From Aulostomus chinensis (Eukaryota; Chordata; Actinopteri; Syngnathiformes; Aulostomidae): a DNA stretch of 64,000 nucleotides. This document shows, piece by piece, positions 52,301-54,285 of the stretch (its first letter is position 1; each line of letters begins with the position of its first letter). The position numbers were made by a program, and so were the translations under genes. The notes beneath the pieces are model-generated. The model had not been told where the DNA came from. It was given only the letters and a program-made list of their open reading frames with translations, and made no database searches. The stretch is from the NCBI GenBank assembly GCA_037954235.1, contig JBBMOA010000017.1:25619027-25683026 (forward strand), read 5' to 3'.

Positions 52301-53660
52301 CCATGTACAAGATCCTGATGAACCCTCTCTGTCAGGTGGGACTGCTGGTGTCCTCTAACATCATTGGATCGTATTTATTGATAATCATAACTGTTGTTAT
52401 ATTCAAGACGGATCACAACATTTCTCAGAATCCGACGGTAGGGTTGATGGCTGTTCCTGAACCTGCCGCCTCATGAACATCATTCCAGTCACATGATGAA
52501 GATCATTTAGTTTCTTAATAATTAGAATGTTAAAACAGCAAAAGCAAAGAAGAATAAAGATTCTGTTGATTTGAAAGATAAGAAATGGAAAAGTAGAACG
52601 TGTGTCCGTCTGCAGCGGTGAGCAGGTGTGGCATGAACCCCGTGTTAGTGCCTCTGTGTGATGAGCGCGTCGTCTTCGTCCTCCTGTCTCGTCTCCAGAG
52701 GCCAACAGCAAACCCAAGGTGGAGTGCAGCGTCGTGACGGAGTTCACCGACCACATCTGCGTGACCATGGACGCCGAGCTCATCATGTTCCTCCATGACC
52801 TGGTGTCGGCCTACCTGAAGGAGAAAGAGAAAGGTTCCTAGTCCCTCGTTCATGTCACCTCCCAGCTGATCCAGCAAGTAGCCTTGAAGGTCGTGAAAGC
52901 TCAGCGAGCTCACAGCGCGCCGGATCATCTGGGACGTGTGTGTGTGTGTGCATGTGTGTGTGCTGATTGTGCTGCTCCATCAGGGTTTCAGCTCGTGTCT
53001 CTGTGGTATCAGTGAGTGTTCATTCATGATCAAGCTGCAAGCAGCGCGTGTGTTATGTCAGAGGAAACCTGTCATCTCCTCCCTCCCTCCCCCGCAGCCC
53101 TCTTCGCCCCACGGATGTTCACGGCGCGGCCAGGCCAGAAGAGCCCCACGGCGCTGCACGACGACAGCTCCTCCGACAAGGACAAGGACGACGGCATCAA
53201 CTACACCACGGTGGACTGGAGAGAGTTCATGTGCAACACCTGGCACCTGGAGCCGACTCTCAGGTCAGCCCCGCCACTCCTCACCTGACCCGTCCCAGAG
53301 CTCACGCTAATGCTCATGGAAGTCAGAGCTGCGCTCACCGCGGTGGTGGTGGCGCTGTGCACACATCAGAATCACGTAGGCTCACACGGGTGTTCCTTCT
53401 GATCAGACGGCTTTCTGAACTTGCGGTGTCATCCTATTCTCAGGCTCATCTCCTGGACCGGACGCAAGATCGACCCCGTGGGTGTGGACTACATTTTGCA
53501 AAAACTGGGCTTCCACCACGCCAGGACTACAATTCCCAAGTGGCTGCAGAGGGGAGTGATGGACCCGCTGGACAAGGTTCTGTCTGTCCTCATCAAGAAG
53601 CTGGGGACGGCCCTGCAGGACGAGAAGGACAAGAAGGGCCGGGACAAAGAGGAGCACTGA
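210..53660 (+). CDS. bltp1: bltp1 (KIAA1109/tweek), bridge-like lipid transfer protein, 3' ~90% of the coding sequence in 76 exons
   Basis: Established for the family: BLTP1 (tweek, yeast Csf1, worm LPD-3) is a giant rod of repeating beta-groove (RBG/chorein-like) modules, anchored in the ER by an N-terminal helix, that bridges membranes at contact sites and conducts phospholipids; loss affects synaptic vesicle recycling and, in people, causes Alkuraya-Kucinskas syndrome. Seen here: exons w1-w76 (listed singly below) translate into a continuous protein of 4,653 residues plus one split codon, collinear with vertebrate BLTP1 from the segment around human residue 450 to the C-terminus ending KDKEEH. 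All junctions keep frame and use GT-AG except one GC-AG intron. Charged or Ser-rich low-complexity loops (w14-w17, w36, w56) separate conserved beta-rich stretches; the C-terminal third is the most conserved. The N-terminal exons, promoter and membrane helix lie upstream of the window. Introns above 300 bases not described separately hold only the repeats listed here. Confidence 0.97.
400..517 (+). CDS. bltp1: bltp1 exon w2
   Basis: Reads FHVIASYPRVWNMPQSWQ to KNFFT, with one base of the next Asp codon. Acceptor ttgcag, donor gtgagt. Very close to the human segment. Confidence 0.95.
1322..1477 (+). CDS. bltp1: bltp1 exon w3
   Basis: Reads LIQDWASDSAPDIYSFVPYS to DCSTKQQEN; aromatic-rich beta-strand segment HQFEMIWAANQHNW is diagnostic. 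Acceptor is cctgatag, donor gtacgg. Confidence 0.94.
2005..2102 (+). CDS. bltp1: bltp1 exon w4
   Basis: Completes a Val codon, then YLAACGETLNIDFTLPFNEF to TRFSLK, phase 0. Acceptor tctgcag, donor gtcagt. Confidence 0.94.
2242..2426 (+). CDS. bltp1: bltp1 exon w5
   Basis: Reads AEDTDMRLSLPECHPSRYPL to RWRNITHA plus two bases. A Pro-rich tract (GPPPPKPAK) sits before the conserved RWRN. Acceptor cctcag, donor gtgagt. Confidence 0.93.
2427..4081 (+). other. bltp1: intron w5-w6, no further gene seen
   Basis: Intron of 1,655 bases. Open frames here are short and have no recognisable similarity. No repeat copy or RNA gene could be identified. Confidence 0.7.
4082..4188 (+). CDS. bltp1: bltp1 exon w6
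   Basis: Reads AGWVDCWSVPNFLLIIDYTW to ADEQLKQS, the conserved DYTWHPIYPQKADEQLKQS block. Acceptor ccatcag, donor gtaagc. Confidence 0.95.
4280..4512 (+). CDS. bltp1: bltp1 exon w7
   Basis: Reads SEMEESMLSALRPPEHSS to PLLRALISIK, phase 0 end. Contains the conserved DPSELPPDRLHVEMEMSPDS. The upstream intron is only 91 bases. Confidence 0.96.
4600..4818 (+). CDS. bltp1: bltp1 exon w8
   Basis: Phase 0 to phase 0. Reads ENYFGEDDMYTDFEEAVSSP through RPWDITVLINLYKVHGRLPM. Acceptor tcctcag, donor gtagga; upstream intron 87 bases. Confidence 0.96.
5243..5380 (+). CDS. bltp1: bltp1 exon w9
   Basis: Phase 0, 46 codons. Reads HCSSEGPEGPSGFLERLCFE through LSPIHIFISDNYQ. Acceptor cccccag, donor gtgagg. 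Confidence 0.95.
6077..6253 (+). CDS. bltp1: bltp1 exon w10
   Basis: Phase 0, 59 codons. Reads RPTADGVLRDGHLSLSGMQM through TGRVTLPQ. Acceptor cccacag. The GT donor is itself the first dinucleotide of a long (GT)n microsatellite. Confidence 0.95.
6254..6299. repeat. (GT)n microsatellite at donor of w10
   Basis: About 23 GT units starting at the first base of the intron, so the repeat supplies the splice donor. Confidence 0.97.
6998..7126 (+). CDS. bltp1: bltp1 exon w11
   Basis: Phase 0, 43 codons. Reads VASIIEWGETFVFHGVSREF through QHGVDRRICDAK. Acceptor catcag, donor gtaccg. Confidence 0.95.
7917..8036 (+). CDS. bltp1: bltp1 exon w12
   Basis: Phase 0, 40 codons. Reads LSCLPGHCRTSEELKYTMTR through EHGCAANIK. 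Acceptor tttcag, donor gtcctt (weak at the last position). Confidence 0.94.
8177..8508 (+). CDS. bltp1: bltp1 exon w13
   Basis: Reads TGIIRVANCNLHNQAVGEGI through LHDAQTK plus AG of a split Arg. Contains a fish-type Gln/Gly-rich loop (LQPGGQGQGPGQPLGLGQ) absent from the human sequence as I recall it. Donor gtagaa. Confidence 0.95.
8765..8960. mobile_element. foldback TTAA element, copy 1 (left half)
   Basis: Starts at TTAA with the degenerate terminal repeat, then CTCCTGTATCACTTCTATGT, GACTCCAGAATGCAGGAGGA and the TTTAGCTTGACGCTAAC core. The right arm is missing. In intron w13-w14. Confidence 0.75.
8999..9249 (+). CDS. bltp1: bltp1 exon w14
   Basis: Reads LWFLWPDDAGIRNKRSRNRC, a Cys/Gly segment CGCLGGCRFFGG, a Ser-rich stretch, then ESDMCYGQSLLTPGEWIITK. 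Ends one base into a Gly codon; donor gtattt. Confidence 0.95.
9355..9595 (+). CDS. bltp1: bltp1 exon w15
   Basis: Reads RVVGLKTDTHSPCLPPEVPE then QQHLSLQVPQRSHSSASS, a Ser-rich linker matching BLTP1. Acceptor tttctcag, donor gtgagt. The 105-base intron before it has no in-frame stop. Confidence 0.9.
9730..10221 (+). CDS. bltp1: bltp1 exon w16
   Basis: Large exon (492 bases) of Ser/Pro-rich linker: LGSTKSLSAAVFTD, SRSDENVLDSPRQRRSYGSF, SADSNTFHQYRSADSSMSVA and the basic GRKKKRRQQMQQPQQPP tail. Likely disordered and phosphorylated (inference). Donor gtcagc. Confidence 0.95.
10222..11710 (+). other. bltp1: intron w16-w17, no further gene seen
   Basis: Intron of 1,489 bases joining the Gln-rich end of w16 to RSSIYHSVEG in w17. 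Contains only short unsupported open frames. Confidence 0.7.
11711..11984 (+). CDS. bltp1: bltp1 exon w17
   Basis: Reads RSSIYHSVEGPLTYVLNGEL, a Pro/Leu-rich loop, HISQASFVSALAMEEESS and ends MACYQSYLAHYQ, phase 0. Acceptor tctcag, donor gtagat. Confidence 0.94.
12082..12219 (+). CDS. bltp1: bltp1 exon w18
   Basis: Phase 0, 46 codons: VSNWSVKQPTNKRTSKSSLH through FDQLSVPSFK; the DLDTPTSEESS motif is conserved. Upstream intron 97 bases. Confidence 0.96.
12305..12502. mobile_element. foldback TTAA element, copy 2 (left end plus right arm)
   Basis: Left end TTAAAGGGATATTTCATCCC, then an internal deletion, then the right arm with ATTAGCTTCAAGCTAAACAT and the terminal GGTGAAGCATAACTTGA. In intron w18-w19. 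Confidence 0.8.
12761..12831 (+). CDS. bltp1: bltp1 exon w19
   Basis: Short exon: VIKQGLSASSLLDRGVQLMG DNN then AG of a split Ser. Acceptor gttccag, donor gtatta. Confidence 0.95.
12999..13172 (+). CDS. bltp1: bltp1 exon w20
   Basis: Reads TPYTPLDKRAMENTDEDTTT through LTPLVAESLD plus AG. The RTTAIVEVKGAINVVLTPL strand pair is highly conserved. Acceptor atgcag, donor gtagca. Confidence 0.96.
14007..14127 (+). CDS. bltp1: bltp1 exon w21
   Basis: Completes Arg, then YIESMVHFASIRHPAAILDD through KSTVSES, phase 0. Acceptor tcacag, donor gtaagt. Confidence 0.95.
14254..14403 (+). CDS. bltp1: bltp1 exon w22
   Basis: Phase 0, 50 codons: SQAGKQEHKLSKTEGTTPGS through KGLQANVSIPK. Acceptor tgcacag, donor gtaaga. 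Confidence 0.95.
14866..14993 (+). CDS. bltp1: bltp1 exon w23
   Basis: Reads VNLCLLQASVEEGSPSSSSK through DRIATQFRMN plus AG. Acceptor cctgcag, donor gtaata. Confidence 0.95.
15251..15286. repeat. (GT)n microsatellite
   Basis: About 18 GT units inside intron w23-w24. Confidence 0.96.
15619..15821 (+). CDS. bltp1: bltp1 exon w24
   Basis: Completes Arg, then GIVEETPNTTEHGRPSVMLE through HSQLRGLDST plus one base. Acceptor gttcag, donor gtcggt. Confidence 0.95.
16005..16202 (+). CDS. bltp1: bltp1 exon w25
   Basis: Completes Asp, then IGTCAITAIPVEKSKVLFGL through ECGIENLTVR plus one base. Acceptor ctccag, donor gtaggc. Confidence 0.96.
16283..16494 (+). CDS. bltp1: bltp1 exon w26
   Basis: Completes Gly, then GRQSGAILYNAFGMMGRSDA through NEQSDSDDQ. 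Acidic Ser-rich loop SGYSTDVSDDNLP is conserved. Upstream intron 80 bases; donor gtgaga. Confidence 0.96.
17201..17352 (+). CDS. bltp1: bltp1 exon w27
   Basis: Reads DEGVESDDLKKDLPLMPPPP through APTNVRSPSQAIS plus AG. Acceptor atgtag, donor gtcaga. Confidence 0.96.
18072..18222 (+). CDS. bltp1: bltp1 exon w28
   Basis: Completes Arg, then QLNLLSTATPAIGAWLVPID through CIMTEALE, phase 0. Acceptor ttacag, donor gtcagc. Confidence 0.96.
18322..18474 (+). CDS. bltp1: bltp1 exon w29
   Basis: Phase 0, 51 codons: KKSIHIPIRSKYNRVTKRAR through DYSVIEEATM. Acceptor gagcag. The 99-base intron before it has no in-frame stop, so the human-like junction (ALE-KS) fixes the splice. Confidence 0.94.
18604..18844 (+). 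CDS. bltp1: bltp1 exon w30
   Basis: Reads NDGVPALVTLKKGLVALARQ through DGAEFEFDA plus one base. Acceptor cctgcag, donor gtggga. Confidence 0.95.
18959..19104 (+). CDS. bltp1: bltp1 exon w31
   Basis: Reads AVSEHTMLLEGACSRPPPKE through HSESALRIK. I chose acceptor gtgaag because it gives AAAVSEH, equal in length to human AATVSEH; a second in-frame cag acceptor six bases on would give AVSEH. Confidence 0.88.
19141..19420. mobile_element. foldback TTAA element, copy 3 (left arm, long form)
   Basis: Contains TTTAGCTTGAAGCTAACGGA and the long-form interior, whose reverse complement matches the right arm of copy 4. The outer terminus is lost. In intron w31-w32. Confidence 0.8.
19865..20096 (+). CDS. 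bltp1: bltp1 exon w32
   Basis: Reads GSHPYQSLSYTSGDTAADSP through SSSLTRT plus one base. Contains ESLLSNLTGSFRSLHNLLEG, conserved. Acceptor ctccag, donor gtactc. Confidence 0.95.
21100..21249 (+). CDS. bltp1: bltp1 exon w33
   Basis: Completes Gly, then TDMLTEHPLLSEPSSVSFYN through QHNSLQT plus one base. Acceptor cctcag, donor gtgagt. Confidence 0.95.
21250..23287 (+). other. bltp1: intron w33-w34 with candidate microexon and C17 run
   Basis: Intron of 2,038 bases. Holds a homopolymer of 17 C at 21895-21911, and near its 3' end a possible 12-base microexon at 23164-23175. Nothing else recognised. Confidence 0.7.
21895..21911. repeat. poly-C run (17)
   Basis: Seventeen consecutive C in intron w33-w34; a likely sequencing and replication slippage site. 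Confidence 0.95.
23288..23472 (+). CDS. bltp1: bltp1 exon w34
   Basis: Completes Gly, then GTCNLPTIPSASDFNTVLSS through AVQLADAQ, phase 0. Acceptor cacacag, donor gtgctc (weak). Confidence 0.94.
23653..23828 (+). CDS. bltp1: bltp1 exon w35
   Basis: Reads VVFKPLLSYTGIQAQDATPL through KERKNKRGK plus AG. Contains MYFGEHLSFSGNLECLRADI. Acceptor cctcag, donor gtaaat. Confidence 0.95.
23946..24540 (+). CDS. bltp1: bltp1 exon w36
   Basis: Largest exon in the window (595 bases). Completes Arg, then QGLINLPPLEFKPALLIETF, the conserved HQFSTMIDDIKATQTDIKLS, and an Arg/Gly-rich loop with a Gly-Ala tract near 24397-24440. Ends SERRTSK, phase 0; donor gtaaca. Confidence 0.96.
25057..25102. repeat. (CA)n microsatellite
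   Basis: About 22 CA units in intron w36-w37. Confidence 0.96.
25424..25622 (+). CDS. bltp1: bltp1 exon w37
   Basis: Reads VSRKGSRDVADHMAIQMDDS through KSSPENCLP plus one base; QNMYKLLNFYSLISDPTGIL is near-identical to human. Acceptor tttcag, donor gtgggt. Confidence 0.96.
26733..26996 (+). CDS. bltp1: bltp1 exon w38
   Basis: Completes Glu, then GGRGPSELLCKVIFENEQQD through TLKEKMK plus one base; SEPQHVTLIVFGIGMVNRTH is conserved. Acceptor cctacag, donor gtgaga. Confidence 0.95.
27123..27560. mobile_element. foldback TTAA element, copy 4 (long form)
   Basis: Left arm short; right arm has AGTTTGTAAACGGATGTTTT, CCGTTAGCTTCAAGCTAAGT and GGCTGGCTCTTCCTGCAATC. It ends about 40 bases before exon w39. 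Confidence 0.75.
27601..27694 (+). CDS. bltp1: bltp1 exon w39
   Basis: Completes Asp, then ILHQKMTETCASAHIGGVNI through GITPDI plus CA of a split Gln. Donor gtacgt. Frame and the next exon (LEDFPTSP) fix this junction. Confidence 0.95.
27695..30070 (+). other. bltp1: intron w39-w40, no further gene seen
   Basis: Intron of 2,376 bases. Contains a single unit (29408-29460) related to the minisatellite at 56567 and a short A run near 28996. No coding evidence on either strand. Confidence 0.65.
30071..30121 (+). CDS. bltp1: bltp1 exon w40 (51 bases)
   Basis: Smallest constitutive exon here. Completes Gln, then LEDFPTSPTSTAKQEF and two bases of Leu. Sits between introns of 2,376 and 830 bases. 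Acceptor ttactag, donor gtatgt. Confidence 0.94.
30411..30731. mobile_element. foldback TTAA element, copy 5 (full length)
   Basis: Begins TTAAACTGATACTTCAACC and ends GGTGAAGTATCGCTTTAA, so both termini and both TTAA flanks are present. In intron w40-w41. Confidence 0.85.
30952..31158 (+). CDS. bltp1: bltp1 exon w41
   Basis: Completes Leu, then TVVKCNIAKSQALYSAQRGL through LIRQPSN plus AC. Acceptor gtttcag, donor gtacgt. Confidence 0.96.
31587..31828 (+). CDS. bltp1: bltp1 exon w42
   Basis: Completes Thr, then QPPNREDTPTPTPQPSDKAS through KSHGMT plus one base; PVEANEFPQLPEGLEKKPIV is conserved. Acceptor catcag, donor gtggga. Confidence 0.95.
32134..32378 (+). CDS. bltp1: bltp1 exon w43
   Basis: Completes Gly, then AQTSFTFELPNHKLCFQSKV through GNYLRCVAE, phase 0. 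Acceptor tttttag, donor gtagga. Confidence 0.96.
32619..32724 (+). CDS. bltp1: bltp1 exon w44
   Basis: Reads IGSFEHNLTTDLLNHLVFLQ through EVIQKVS plus one base. Acceptor tttcag, donor gtgatg. Confidence 0.96.
33275..33372 (+). CDS. bltp1: bltp1 exon w45
   Basis: Completes Gly, then GEQPIPLWNEHDTSTDADKP through SLSLMFK, phase 0. Acceptor atgcag, donor gtacct. Confidence 0.95.
33525..33713 (+). CDS. bltp1: bltp1 exon w46
   Basis: Phase 0, 63 codons: GIQMTATTPSMRAVRFETGL through LALGQIVKHQ. Acceptor tcccag, donor gtaaac; the following intron is 75 bases. Confidence 0.97.
33789..33957 (+). CDS. bltp1: bltp1 exon w47
   Basis: Reads VYEEAGSDFHQVAYFRTRIG through AQPVAFDR plus one base. Acceptor ctacag, donor gtgact. 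Confidence 0.97.
34253..34310. repeat. (TG)n microsatellite before acceptor of w48
   Basis: About 29 TG units ending 13 bases before the exon, in the place of a normal polypyrimidine tract. Confidence 0.97.
34324..34535 (+). CDS. bltp1: bltp1 exon w48
   Basis: Completes Ala, then VLFWLNYKAAYDNWNEQRMA through CLPITNTSQ, phase 0. Its acceptor (cctgcag) lies 13 bases after a long (TG)n tract. Donor gtaacc. Confidence 0.97.
34536..36825 (+). other. bltp1: intron w48-w49
   Basis: Intron of 2,290 bases, AT-rich in its first third with a T run at 34845-34861, and one foldback-element fragment near 36266. No gene recognised. Confidence 0.65.
36266..36460. mobile_element. foldback TTAA element, copy 6 (left half)
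   Basis: Carries CACCCAAAAGGTGGATTTTG, GACTCCGGAATGCAGAGCCA and GTTTAGCTTGAAGCTAAATG. Right arm absent. In intron w48-w49. Confidence 0.75.
36826..37024 (+). CDS. bltp1: bltp1 exon w49
   Basis: Reads ANHSIDFDTGSALVLTIEST through RGDLVMNA plus one base. Acceptor ccccaag after a C-rich tract, donor gtgagt. Confidence 0.95.
37066..37551. mobile_element. foldback TTAA element, copy 7 (long or nested)
   Basis: Has two left-arm-like blocks (37066-37140, 37258-37300), then a complete right arm ending GGTTGAAGTATCACTTTAA. It may be two elements, one inserted in the other. Lies just before exon w50. Confidence 0.7.
37617..37676 (+). CDS. bltp1: bltp1 exon w50 (GC donor)
   Basis: Completes Cys, then IVPDGTYEVCSRTTGQPSA plus one base. 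It is followed by gcaagt: frame with the next exon only works if splicing uses this GC donor, exact consensus AG|GCAAGT. Acceptor attcag. Confidence 0.93.
37828..38054 (+). CDS. bltp1: bltp1 exon w51
   Basis: Completes Glu, then SSSAGTWTLNVLWKMCGIDV through NMSPTIHM, phase 0. Contains the acidic DEDETDN loop. Acceptor caacag, donor gtcagt. Confidence 0.96.
38300..38380. repeat. probable dispersed repeat fragment
   Basis: The phrase GCTTAGCTTAGCACATAGAC followed by TGGAAACAGCTAGCC resembles a repeat motif I recognise from many fish genomes. Its boundaries cannot be set without a repeat library. Confidence 0.45.
38799..38975 (+). CDS. bltp1: bltp1 candidate cassette exon (59 codons)
   Basis: Not needed for the human-like reading, which joins w51 directly to w52. 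Yet this stretch has a strong acceptor (ttgtctgcag), a donor gtatgt, length 177, no stop in the phase-0 frame, and would insert SPESQFSPRLTLRRRLVNHI and a further 39 residues. Basic, Ser/Pro-rich, consistent with a regulated loop. Excluded from my codon total. Inference from sequence only. Confidence 0.5.
39484..39614 (+). CDS. bltp1: bltp1 exon w52
   Basis: Reads ESVDPRRQMMMGNQVIDARG through AKVIDDL plus AA of Lys. The VVDIRELNEQAKVIDDL helix begins a predicted coiled segment. Acceptor gacag, donor gtagga. Confidence 0.95.
39716..39839 (+). CDS. bltp1: bltp1 exon w53
   Basis: Completes Lys, then KLGASEGTINQEIQRYQQLE through KLRRSSMR, phase 0; helical, strongly conserved. Acceptor cctcag, donor gtgaat. 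Confidence 0.97.
39916..40028 (+). CDS. bltp1: bltp1 exon w54
   Basis: Reads AASLKDKWGLGYKPSYNRSK through LKRMDRQ plus AG. Upstream intron 76 bases. Acceptor caccag, donor gtaacc. Confidence 0.96.
40210..40300 (+). CDS. bltp1: bltp1 exon w55
   Basis: Completes Ser, then SRLGDVDDLPDVRVDAASPG through VTFNIQDT, phase 0. Acceptor ttctcag, donor gtaaca. Confidence 0.95.
40301..42998 (+). other. bltp1: intron w55-w56, longest in the window
   Basis: Intron of 2,698 bases with no recognised repeat and no convincing exon. Its length and lack of repeats would suit regulatory elements, but nothing in the sequence shows one. Confidence 0.6.
42999..43267 (+). CDS. bltp1: bltp1 exon w56
   Basis: Reads FPEESEVDLLSVTVDDPS, a His-rich run (43053-43079), then an acidic Ser-rich stretch SSSSEDSEKEDEFERERPM and YRRP plus TT. 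Acceptor gtgaag, donor gtgagt. Confidence 0.92.
43385..43600 (+). CDS. bltp1: bltp1 exon w57
   Basis: Completes Phe, then QTSHRKSSGFSAVSQLFSER through EDISFR and AG. ERNIDFELDVRVEIDSGKCV is conserved. Acceptor tctcag, donor gtacaa. Confidence 0.95.
43779..43959 (+). CDS. bltp1: bltp1 exon w58
   Basis: Completes Arg, then SCERSLRSLDQESPPKKKKL through FYIPGVDVK, phase 0. Acceptor tctag, donor gtcggc. Confidence 0.95.
44047..44236 (+). CDS. bltp1: bltp1 exon w59
   Basis: Reads LHYNSKTLKTESPNASRGSS through a Pro-rich loop (LLPPPPPPIPS) plus one base. The 87-base intron before it is stop-free in frame. Donor gtactg. Confidence 0.95.
44769..44930 (+). CDS. bltp1: bltp1 exon w60
   Basis: Completes Ala, then KGKGSGGVKTAKLYAWVALQ through PVERSYA plus one base. 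A second acceptor 12 bases upstream (44757) is also in frame. Donor gtgtgt. Confidence 0.93.
44971..45215. mobile_element. foldback TTAA element, copy 8 (near-perfect hairpin)
   Basis: Arms at 44985-45066 and 45096-45177 are reverse complements with only a few mismatches, around a 29-base loop. It fills most of the 333-base intron w60-w61. The right end has GGTGAAGCATCACTGAAAG. Confidence 0.9.
45264..45403 (+). CDS. bltp1: bltp1 exon w61
   Basis: Completes Ala, then VASQEEDMGQFDAVEPLEES through VVVYVRVQ, phase 0. Acceptor catcag, donor gtactc. Confidence 0.95.
45488..45683 (+). CDS. bltp1: bltp1 exon w62
   Basis: Reads PSQIRFSCLPMSRVECMLKL through KIPPSK plus one base, ending in a variable Pro/Ser loop. 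Donor gtctgc is weak. The 84-base intron before it is stop-free in frame. Confidence 0.92.
45722..45750. repeat. (GAT)n microsatellite
   Basis: Trinucleotide tract of about nine TGA/GAT units, 38 bases after the donor of w62. Confidence 0.95.
46160..46360 (+). CDS. bltp1: bltp1 exon w63
   Basis: Completes Ala, then SPLLGSPLGRSRHSSSQSDL through GPGPL plus one base; LSFTACMSDFSLYVFHPYGA is conserved. Acceptor ctccag, donor gtatgg. Confidence 0.96.
   Translation, partial: HLRCWGAPWVEAATAAASRTSAAPPVTPQASASLLACLTSPSTSSTPTAPENRNLQSQACLRARGH
46471..46647 (+). CDS. bltp1: bltp1 exon w64
   Basis: Completes Gly, then TVDEEPSSVTGRKDSLSINL through MDTTLINIS plus one base. The intron before it is 110 bases; acceptor cccgaag is off-consensus. 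Confidence 0.94.
46934..47071 (+). CDS. bltp1: bltp1 exon w65
   Basis: Completes Ala, then VCDIGSASFKYDMRRLSEIL through LGDQTINLP plus one base; near-identical to human. Acceptor cctcag, donor gtgact. Confidence 0.97.
47455..47700 (+). CDS. bltp1: bltp1 exon w66
   Basis: Completes Ala, then SGPATPDSAENITQHLSPES through VSDSSAPRR plus one base; variable Ser/Pro linker. Acceptor ctccag, donor gtaaca. Confidence 0.94.
47784..47937 (+). CDS. bltp1: bltp1 exon w67
   Basis: Completes Asp, then SMTKTSTPSFGKNGKAAGQQ through MSNVMGNN plus AC; WETLVVFAINLKQLTVQMNM is conserved. Upstream intron 83 bases; donor gtacgt. Confidence 0.96.
48070..48254. repeat. minisatellite, ~36-base unit, ~5 copies
   Basis: Diverged head-to-tail units beginning AAAGATATGCTAGCTTTGAT; the second and third are nearly identical, the outer ones decayed. 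Lies in intron w67-w68. Confidence 0.85.
48262..48420 (+). mobile_element. truncated tRNA-derived SINE
   Basis: Head has an A-box-like TGGCTCAGAGG and a B-box-like GGTTCGACCCT about 43 bases later, followed by the CCCTTGAGCAAGATACTGAA body motif frequent in fish SINEs. No poly-A-rich tail is evident beyond the GAATGGATGG end. Family name not assigned. Confidence 0.8.
49633..49790 (+). CDS. bltp1: bltp1 exon w68
   Basis: Completes Thr, then WTTSGLKSQGRLSVGSNRDR through VNTLEMV plus one base. Acceptor ccgcag, donor gtgagt. Confidence 0.97.
49916..50105 (+). CDS. bltp1: bltp1 exon w69
   Basis: Completes Ser, then HISEHPNQQPSHKIQITMGS through DTSLSEK plus AG. Acceptor ttccag, donor gtttga. Confidence 0.96.
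50508..50534. repeat. (TTTTC)n pentanucleotide repeat
   Basis: About five TTTTC units in the intron before w70, ending in a decoy acceptor cttcag. Confidence 0.93.
50607..50824 (+). CDS. bltp1: bltp1 exon w70
   Basis: Completes Ser, then VIFVHGDLQWDIFQVIISRS through DKGAAEL plus one base. Acceptor ctccag after a C-rich tract, donor gtgagc. Confidence 0.96.
51203..51454 (+). CDS. bltp1: bltp1 exon w71
   Basis: Completes Tyr, then MDAAHHRHWPGVLKVIAGCH through EAQKIWED plus one base. Acceptor cacgcag, donor gtgaga. Confidence 0.97.
51523..51726 (+). CDS. bltp1: bltp1 exon w72
   Basis: Completes Gly, then SKDDSTYIVQTLDFHLGHNT through YVTAMRNE plus one base. The intron before it is 68 bases, the shortest in the window. 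Donor gtagca. Confidence 0.97.
52141..52335 (+). CDS. bltp1: bltp1 exon w73
   Basis: Completes Glu, then LNLLRNVEANNPESGAAAKS through QDPDEPSLS plus one base. Acceptor cttcag, donor gtggga. Confidence 0.96.
52699..52833 (+). CDS. bltp1: bltp1 exon w74
   Basis: Completes Glu, then ANSKPKVECSVVTEFTDHIC through YLKEKEK plus one base. Acceptor ctccag; donor gttcct is weak. Confidence 0.95.
53098..53263 (+). CDS. bltp1: bltp1 exon w75
   Basis: Completes Ala, then LFAPRMFTARPGQKSPTALH through TWHLEPTL plus AG. Acceptor cccgcag, donor gtcagc. Confidence 0.97.
53444..53660 (+). CDS. bltp1: bltp1 exon w76, terminal coding exon
   Basis: Completes Arg, then LISWTGRKIDPVGVDYILQK, KWLQRGVMDPLDKVLSVLIK and the charged tail ending KDKEEH before TGA at 53658-53660. 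This C-terminus is almost invariant in vertebrate BLTP1, which makes the gene call secure. Confidence 0.98.
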
Positions 53661-54285
53661 AGCCAAACACTGGACGACTGTCTCACTGCTGTACACTCTA
53701 GCCCCGCCCCCTTCACGGTTAGCGTGTGTATGTGTGCGTGCGTGTGTGCGTGCATGCGTGCGTGTGTGCCCCCAGCGCCTCCGACTGAAGCATTTTGACA
53801 TGATTCAGTTGTCTGTATATTTTGAGAACTGGTAGGATTGACTTGCCCCTGGTGAAGCCCCGCCTCTTCCTGTTGTAAATGACCTTACTGAGATCGCTTG
53901 AACACTCGTTTTGAAGTTTACCGATATTTCATGAGAAATGATTTCTTAAACCATTGCCTTTTCTTTGTTTCCCATGGAACACATGGTAGATATGCTTTGT
54001 GTACTTTTGAGCTATTTAAGAACCGTTCCGTGGCAGCGTTCTTGATTTGATGTGAACAAACACTTGAAGGGGGCGGGACATCCTTCGCCTGTCAGGAGGA
54101 CGACGAATCTGAATTGTAAATCTTGGTGAATCTTTATTTATGAGTATGTGAAATGCAAAGTCTGTATTAGCTTGATGTGTCAAGCTCATTTTTCTTTTTT
54201 AACCCGTTCAGTCGACCCCTGTATATAAACCACTTTCTTAAATGTGTTGATTTCCTAAATTAATAAATATTGACACTGGATTTTC
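53661..54285 (+). other. bltp1: bltp1 3' untranslated region
   Basis: Non-coding sequence from the stop to just past the poly(A) signal. It has a purine/pyrimidine alternating GT/GC-rich tract at 53720-53770 and AT-rich stretches after 54120. The exact cleavage point is inferred, about 15-25 bases past the signal. Confidence 0.8.
54262..54267 (+). terminator. bltp1: poly(A) signal AATAAA of bltp1
   Basis: Canonical AATAAA about 600 bases after the stop in an AT-rich context; the first good hexamer in the 3'UTR. A GT/T-rich stretch follows at about 54315-54375. Confidence 0.75.

Noticed and set aside
52403..52928. Antisense frames over w74
   Set aside because: Mirror images of the bltp1 exon on the other strand.
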